NCBI GenBank assembly: GCA_003024985.2
Contig: PXIH01S0002897.1
Direction: 5' to 3' (one strand)
DNA: 13,015 nt
Source: Euperipatoides rowelli
Taxonomy: Eukaryota > Onychophora > Udeonychophora > Euonychophora > Peripatopsidae
Position 1 is the stretch's first letter. Every line of letters begins with the position of its first letter. This document shows, one piece after another, positions 8,397 to 13,015 of this stretch. The notes below the pieces were generated by a model. It had not been told where the DNA came from and ran no database searches. It worked only from the letters and a program-made list of their open reading frames with translations. Both the position numbers and the translations under genes were made by a program.

Positions 8397-9193
8397 GACA
8401 TGACAACCGTTTTTATCCATCATATGCCCTAAATATTTTATGGATTCTCTAAAAAGCTTACATTTGGAGGGCTTTACCGCTAAATTGGCCTTTTCTAATG
8501 CCGCTAGTACCTCATCCAACGTTTGTAAATGTTCATCGATATTGGGTGAGTGGATGATTGTCATCCAGATAGACCAACACGTGACCTTTTAATATGATGT
8601 CATGCAAGCATTCTACCATTTTGAAAAACTGCTGCGGATGTTAGGCAACCCTGACAAAGACGTGTAAAAGTATACTTAGCGAACGGTACTGAAAACGCAA
8701 ATTTTTTTTGAGCCTCCTCTGTCAGTTTAACGTTAAAATAGCCGTTATTTAAATCGAGGCTGCTAAATATACGTGCGCCGCCTAGGTTTTCCAGTATATC
8801 CTCAATGCTCATGATCAGATACGGTACTGTTCGTTCACTATCTGCTTATTTATTTTACGCAGGTCTAACAATATACGCACTTCCTTCGAATCCTTTTTGG
8901 GTAAAACTAAGACCGGGGAATTGTATGGACTGAGTTTTTTTGATAATATTTGCCTTTTCAAGTTTATCAAGTTGTTGTTGGAGTGGTTCATATAATGTGT
9001 GAGGTATACGGTATTGCCTTTGATAGATTGGTATCTTGTTTTTGAATTTAGGTTCATAAGGAGGGATGTTAGCTCCTGTCATATTCGTGACAGCCTCTAT
9101 AAGAATGTTTTTTAAGGCGTGTATATGTGGGGAACTTAAACCTAGTTGATGTTTTGAACAACTCGTATAACTCGAGGCTTTGGTTTTCATCAC
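8397..9193 (-). pseudogene. gypsy-type reverse transcriptase, frame-broken
   Basis: The RT copies element RNA into DNA. Segments in order on the minus strand are as follows. IYQRQYRIPHTLYEPLQQQL and DKLEKANIIKKTQS end near 8931 at a T7 run. SPYNSPVLVLPKKDSKEVR and LDLRKINKQIVNEQY lie in a second frame. EDILENLGGARIFSSLDL lies in a third, with catalytic Asp at 8755-8753. FFKMVECLHD and VLVYLDD are in the next frame, with the catalytic YLDD at 8571-8560. After a further shift, IIHSPNIDEHLQTLDEV, KANLAVKPSKCKLF and KYLGHMMDKNG run to about 8397. Both catalytic motifs are kept, but four frameshifts separate the pieces. The final segment is open for 54 codons. Confidence 0.8.
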
Positions 9194-9455
9194 GTTTACT
9201 TTCTATGAACGTAGATTCACAGCTAACTACTGATCTTAATTGTGATTGGTTGGGCCTTTGATCTCGTGACATGGGATTCGGTTGGAACGTGACTGTCTTG
9301 TTTCCACAGTCGATAATCGCGTCATGTAGCGTACACCAATCGAATCCTAAAATAACTTGGAATACTGATCTTTCCTGCATTTTAATTATACACATGGGCT
9401 GAGTTATAACCTTTCCTCCTAATTTAAGATCTATCAATGTACGTATCCCTGTCAA
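9069..9455 (-). pseudogene. gypsy-type aspartic protease, C-terminal part, with protease-RT spacer
   Basis: The aspartic protease of such elements matures the gag-pol polyprotein. The frame holds LGGKVITQP, then VILGFDWCTLHDAIIDCGNK, matching the conserved ILGxDW block near the end of retroviral-type proteases, followed by a charged spacer. The catalytic D[TS]G motif expected some 50-60 residues before ILG is absent because the fragment begins too close to it; LTG at the first codons is probably not that motif. The frame start at 9455 is a TTG codon and not a true start. Frameshifts then lead into the RT. Confidence 0.6.
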
Positions 9456-10365
9456 TATTTTACGTTATCATGAATATGTTGAATTTGAATGATATTGTCA
9501 TTAAGAAGGTTCTTGGTACTGTATCCTTATGTTTTCATTAAAAACAGAAAAGGTAAGAGGCATCCAAAAAGGAAAAGAAACCACACAAGTGATTGTTTTA
9601 TACACAAAATTCAAAACTTAATGTGAAAATCTACTGAATGATTTGAAAACTCTTAACAAAATGTCATTAAGCATGAAGTTTGCTATTAAGCCATCAAACA
9701 TGAAAGTTTGTTCAACAACTGTTTAACATTTTGAAAAGGGAATGAATTAATGTAATTGTGGTGTAAGGCCAACTTTTAATTTCAACATGTCCTGGAAAAA
9801 AGTTTATTAAGCAGCTAGTAAACAGTATTAATCAAATATATTCATAACTTATTGGCTCCATGATAATTAAAGTTGGTTATTCTAGATATACAGTAGTACT
9901 GTATGTTTAACATTTTGTTAATTCCATATGAACTTGTGAACAATTCAATTTGAATTAGAAGATAACACAGTGAAAGAAAATGGAGATTCATCAAAATCAA
10001 TCCACTGAATTTTAAAATTCATTTCAAATAATTAACAAATGGAGTTTTTTATTTTCTTTACAAAATTAAATACAAATTAAAAAATACTGTAAATGTAAAC
10101 ATAATTTTTTTTTTTTTTAAATATTGCCTTAAATGGACCAATATAGATCAAACAAACTCTATATTTATCAACCTCCAACACTGATGAGTGATGGATCTGC
10201 ATTTTAAGAGTACTTCAAATCTAAGAGATTTAGAAAATATAATGCTAAGGATTTGAAAATTTTATCTTGACTGAGAACTTAAACTAGATTAGGGCTATCT
10301 ATACTCTGGACTAAATCAACTCAATTATGGGGTTTAAATTTTCTTTATTTGCACCACTTGACAGT

Positions 10366-10443
10366 AAAATTAAAACCTTAATTGTTCAAGCTGGAATTAA
10401 CACTAAGCTGATTAATTTATTGACAGCTCACGGTTTTAATTTT
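10366..10443. repeat. Inverted repeat, 12-bp perfect arms
   Basis: AAAATTAAAACC (10366-10377) and GGTTTTAATTTT (10432-10443) are perfect reverse complements separated by 54 bases. In DNA this AT-rich, 12-base inverted pairs arise by chance somewhere in a window of this size, so only the close spacing is suggestive. Confidence 0.4.
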
Positions 10444-10472
10444 TAGAAATTATTTTCCTGAAAATTTCTAAA
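10442..10472. repeat. Short hairpin
   Basis: TTTAGAAAT (10442-10450) and ATTTCTAAA (10464-10472) form a perfect 9-bp stem with a 13-base loop that itself contains TTTTC and GAAA. No role is evident. Confidence 0.4.
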
Positions 10473-11031
10473 CACTTCAAATTTGTTGTTTTGTGAGGGG
10501 AAGGGGGTGTAAAAAAAATATGGAACTGAATGAAACATACTTGTTTTATTTTCCTGAGCATGATGAATGGCTAAAGTTCTTTCTCTTATTTAAATATTTT
10601 TTAATAAGTAGTTGCTCTTATTAGAAATAAAAACTAGTTCTAGCCTGCTTTCTCAATACAGAACTTAATTTAAAATTGTTATATAAAATTCAGTGTTTGT
10701 TTTAAATATTATATACAATGTGTATGTCACTTCTACTTTAAAATGCTAATAACATTTTGGTTCATTATCATAACTCATTAAAAAAAAAACAGAAGTATAA
10801 TTTTATGAGGTTTTTGTTAAGTGTATTCAGAATTCAATGCCATTTTCCTTCACTACCAACGTTGCACCAAAACAATATTGAATGTCAAGCACAATACAAG
10901 GTGTGGCATTCATAGAAGGGAGAATAGGAGTCAATTCTAAAATAATTTTTAGTCAAGGGACAGTGGTAGTGAGGTAATGAGCAGGACCACCAAACTCATT
11001 GACGTACACTGCGGGTGGTGGTTTTATTCTT

Positions 11032-11046
11032 GGGGAGGGGGTGGGG
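11032..11046 (+). other. G-rich tract, possible quadruplex component
   Basis: GGGGAGGGGGTGGGG has three G runs, and a further GGG occurs 17 bases upstream (11013-11015). The long loop makes a canonical four-run quadruplex uncertain. The tract is conspicuous against the AT-rich background. Confidence 0.4.
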
Positions 11047-11215
11047 CAGTACCTCATGGGAATTTTCTATGGTCATTGGCTATAGGGATTTTCTGTATAC
11101 AGAATGACTCAAAATTGTTTCTGTGAAAAATCTACATAGTTGTGGCAAAGACGAATGATTGTAGGTGAGAAATGATGTCGTTTAGAAGAACCCAAAATGA
11201 AATAATGAGCATACA

Positions 11216-11300
11216 GTGCTTGACATTAACGGGAAACCACGGCACCCTAAATTTGTTGTCGGCTATTTAGTTTTAATTCCCAGTCGCCCAAATGGCCCCC
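11216..11300 (+). repeat. Possible terminal relic of a hAT-type repeat (CAGTGCTTGACATTAA)
   Basis: CAGTGCTTGACATTAACGGG, followed by GC-richer sequence with CACGGCACCC and CAGTCGCCCAAATGGCCCCC, resembles the ends of a widespread class of hAT-like repeats in animal genomes. This is recalled and was not checked against a database. No opposite terminus facing this one and no 8-bp duplication were found, so it may be a solo end or a coincidence. Confidence 0.3.
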
Positions 11301-11437
11301 GACATTTCAATAAGCTATACGATTTGTATTCTATTAACGTAAATGTATTTTTAAAAAAATGATAAATTAGACTTACAAAGTAAAGCAAATTTTTTTACTC
11401 CTTTTCTTAATTTTAAGTTATGACAAAGTTATAATCT

Positions 11438-11466
11438 CGCCCATTTTTGCAAATGTCAAAATGGCG
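11438..11466. repeat. Inverted repeat of a CAAAATGGCG motif
   Basis: CGCCCATTTTTG (11438-11449) faces CAAAATGGCG (11457-11466), an inverted repeat with one extra base in each part of the left arm and a short AT-rich loop. The motif matches the core of YY1/Pho-type binding sites (ATGGC), and a third copy occurs at 11844-11853. Confidence 0.45.
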
Positions 11467-11709
11467 TTTGATTAGGCTAACCTACATACCACGGAAATTT
11501 TCGTATTATCTGTTATCTTTGAGATCTTAATCTAAAGTTGTACTCCTTTACTCAAATGTCCACCCACTAATATACTACTTCTATGGGCATCCTAATTTTT
11601 GCATTTCTATTTTATTACACGGTTGCGGTTATTTACTCTAAAGTTAAACAGAATTAAAAATTACAGATTACATTATACAAGTATTTATTAAATCAAGCCG
11701 CTAAAACAT

Positions 11710-11726
11710 ATTATTATTATTATTAT
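11710..11726. repeat. (ATT)n microsatellite
   Basis: An uninterrupted ATT trinucleotide tract of 17 bases; a simple repeat. Confidence 0.85.
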
Positions 11727-11803
11727 CCATCAAAAAGGTGCTAGTGATATATTTAGTGAAACTTATAAAATTAAATTTCTTTGGACATTTATTTTAATTC
11801 TTC

Positions 11804-11813
11804 GGGGGGGGGG
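11804..11813 (+). repeat. G10 homopolymer
   Basis: The second G10 tract of the window. It lies about 30 bases before the candidate regulatory cluster. Confidence 0.9.
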
Positions 11814-11842
11814 TTTAGCATAAACAGTCGAAGCGTCGGTAT

Positions 11843-11887
11843 CCGCCATTTTGTTTACAGGTTGATGAACGAAAAATCACGTGATTT
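11843..11887. promoter_or_regulatory. Candidate cis-regulatory cluster (YY1-like, forkhead-like, CACGTG E-box)
   Basis: Within 45 bases lie CCGCCATTTTG (11843-11853, reverse complement of a YY1/Pho-type CAAAATGGCGG) and TGTTTAC (11852-11858, forkhead-type). A 14-bp perfect palindrome AAATCACGTGATTT (11874-11887) is centred on the E-box CACGTG. The segment 11828-11882 holds six CpG dinucleotides, a local peak. Such a mix would suit a promoter or enhancer of a nearby gene. No transcription start or gene was identified, so this rests on motif matching alone. Confidence 0.35.
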
Positions 11888-12894
11888 ATTGTTAGCAAAT
11901 TAAAACTCTAATTGTGTATTCAGAAACATCATGACATCAGATTTAAATACCCTATAAATGTAAACGTTATCCCCAGAGAAACATGAATCCATTTATTTAC
12001 TGTATATGACAAACTAAACTTTTTTGAACGTCAGAAAAAAATAAAATATTTTTACCAAAAGAGGAAGCATTATTGTTTAAATGGCAGCTTCTATATAAAA
12101 GAAGACATTTTTTTATCGTAATGAAAACATGCATTTAGGGCTGTTTTTTTCTCAGATTTTTTTCATTTTCTTTTTCATAATTAAGAGGTAGGGAAATCAA
12201 TCATTTTACAGCTATTTAGAATTATTTAGGCCATATTTTTGTGCCATTTCTTTTAGAAAAGAACAAAGAATTTAAAAATGATAAAAGCTTAAAGCGTATA
12301 TTTTGAAGCATTAATGACTATAAGATACCCATATATGCCCTTAAAGTGTATTATGAATGCTATTGTAAACAAAACCTAAAATGGTTTATTTTTACTTTAA
12401 AAGTCATATTTAATTCATCATTTCTTCATATTCGGTTAAATAATTAAGATAATCTCAGATTAAGCCGTATTTAAATTATTTCATTACACCATCTGACATC
12501 AGGATACGTCATTTTGATAGAGCAAATGTTTTAGGCAGTGTACTTTAGTATACAAGATCTCGGAAATTTGGTCTAGCAGATCTCATTGAAAATAAAGTAC
12601 TGTACAATAGCTTACGTTAAAAATAAAATATCCCTTAGCAATAATAATGGATCATTCAATTTTACTTTTTTTTTTTTTTTTTGTATTTGAACTCATTAGT
12701 TGGGTTTAAATGAAAAGGAAAAACACAATGATAATAATTACGAGTACCGTAGGCTATTATAGACACCATATATACCTACAGTAGATCTAGAGTTAATTTG
12801 AAGTTATGATTTTTTTTTTTACATTCGAGATTTTCCCTATGAACTTGCGTTAGGTTAGTTTACAAAATGTTGAAAACACAAAACAACACAAGCC
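11888..12894. other. AT-rich non-coding stretch
   Basis: No coding motif is recognised on either strand. The content is A/T runs, including a T17 tract, and three TACTGTA/TACAGTA heptamers (11998, 12598, 12777). Confidence 0.5.
12666..12682. repeat. T17 homopolymer
   Basis: Seventeen consecutive T residues. Read on the minus strand this is a poly(A), so it could be the tail of a retroposed sequence, but no retrotransposed body was recognised to its right on that strand. Confidence 0.7.
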
Positions 12895-12966
12895 ATGGCC
12901 GTGAGCGGTCTCGCTCTCAAGTTTAAGTATCTTTATATTGTGATTCATAGAGCGAGTTCGATTTAA
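12895..12966 (+). other. Short Kozak-context ORF, possible first exon start
   Basis: An ATG in good context (AAGCCATGG) opens a 23-codon frame beginning MAVSGLALKFKYLYIVIH and ending at TAA 12964. The first codons are GC-rich and carry CpGs, unlike the surroundings, as at the start of a coding exon. No convincing splice donor was found, and the window ends soon after. It may be chance. No family is recognised. Confidence 0.2.
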
Positions 12967-13015
12967 TGTATATTCTGGAGCTTTTCCTGTGAAAAATTGA
13001 AATTGTATTATACAG

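Larger units (their letters stand above)
8397..9455 (-). mobile_element. Ty3/gypsy-type LTR retrotransposon fragment (protease end plus RT)
   Basis: An internal pol fragment on the minus strand, about 1.06 kb, in the order protease then reverse transcriptase as in Ty3/gypsy elements. No LTR, gag, RNase H or integrase sequence is recognisable on either side. It is therefore a piece of an element, not a full copy or a solo LTR. It abuts LINE B in opposite orientation at 8395/8397. Its upstream edge lies near 9455-9470, where in-frame stops end the similarity. Confidence 0.75.
9456..11215. other. AT-rich non-coding stretch
   Basis: No coding family is recognisable on either strand. LINE B does not resume after the gypsy fragment: no GxPQGS or YADD-like segment was seen. 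The stretch has four TACTGTA/TACAGTA heptamers (9517, 9889, 9897, 10085), two short hairpins near 10366-10472 and G-rich tracts at 10496-10507 and 11032-11046. Base composition becomes less extreme after about 10850, which may mark unique host DNA. Confidence 0.5.
11301..11842. other. Non-coding stretch
   Basis: No gene is seen. The region holds a near-palindrome with CGCCCATTTTTG and CAAAATGGCG arms (11438-11466), an ATT microsatellite and a G10 tract. Confidence 0.5.

Noticed and set aside
9441-9455. LTG at the start of the minus-strand protease frame as a mutated DTG active site
   Set aside because: Only about 35 residues separate it from the ILG motif, too few for a retroviral-type protease; the true active-site segment is more likely missing.
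10881-11228. AATGTCAAGCAC and GTGCTTGACATT as terminal inverted repeats of a 350-bp MITE
   Set aside because: The arms are perfect complements, but the CAG terminus at 11216 faces inward, the wrong orientation for one element. Twelve-base inverted pairs are also expected by chance in a window this AT-rich.
1-13015. CRISPR array, tRNA, rRNA or bacterial operon
   Set aside because: No regularly spaced direct repeats, no tRNA-like box A/B pair, no rRNA-like sequence and no operon-like gene spacing were seen; the content is eukaryotic.

Overview
This is an AT-rich stretch of animal DNA, most likely from an invertebrate, with no intact protein-coding gene. The recognisable coding material is all decayed transposable-element sequence. 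The reading frames are short and broken by stops and frameshifts. There are no bacterial-style operons or ribosome binding sites. The element types (APE-type LINEs, a hAT transposon of the ZBED5-like group and a Ty3/gypsy-type LTR element) are those of metazoan genomes. An arthropod or another marine invertebrate is plausible, but the sequence does not settle the taxon.

Layout from left to right. Positions 1-1997 are non-coding, with simple repeats, a long imperfect hairpin (1528-1598) and a local rise in CpG just before the first element. Positions 1998 to about 4082 hold LINE A, plus strand. It has a degenerate gag-like ORF1 with CCHC zinc knuckles and a basic tail, followed by a broken APE-type endonuclease; its reverse transcriptase is not recognisable. 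Positions 4083-6427 hold a nearly complete but dead hAT transposon. Terminal sequences are visible at both ends, and TTTATAC flanks it on both sides as the likely target-site duplication. Its transposase relic (4589-6191) can be followed from N-terminus to C-terminus across at least seven frame changes, with an internal deletion and a lost catalytic Asp. Positions 6435-6850 show no gene. A CTCTGA-rich foldback cluster (6850-7031) then leads into LINE B (7013-8395, plus strand), which carries the end of an endonuclease, the linker region and the first half of a reverse transcriptase. LINE B stops abruptly at about 8395, where a minus-strand gypsy-type fragment (8397-9455) begins. That fragment keeps the end of a protease and most of a reverse transcriptase, including both catalytic Asp motifs, spread over about five frames.

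Positions 9456-13015 have no recognisable gene. They contain inverted repeats, G-rich tracts, a possible terminal relic of a second hAT-type repeat at 11216, a CpG-containing cluster of transcription-factor-like motifs at 11843-11887, and a short Kozak-context ORF near the right edge.

The elements do not form a functional system. They record successive insertion, truncation and decay. The most useful observations are the TSD-delimited hAT copy, the opposite-strand LINE/gypsy junction with its chimeric ORF, strong over-representation of the heptamer TACAGTA/TACTGTA across the window, and the compact candidate regulatory cluster near 11.85 kb. I found no CRISPR array, rRNA or tRNA gene, and no convincing new functional system.
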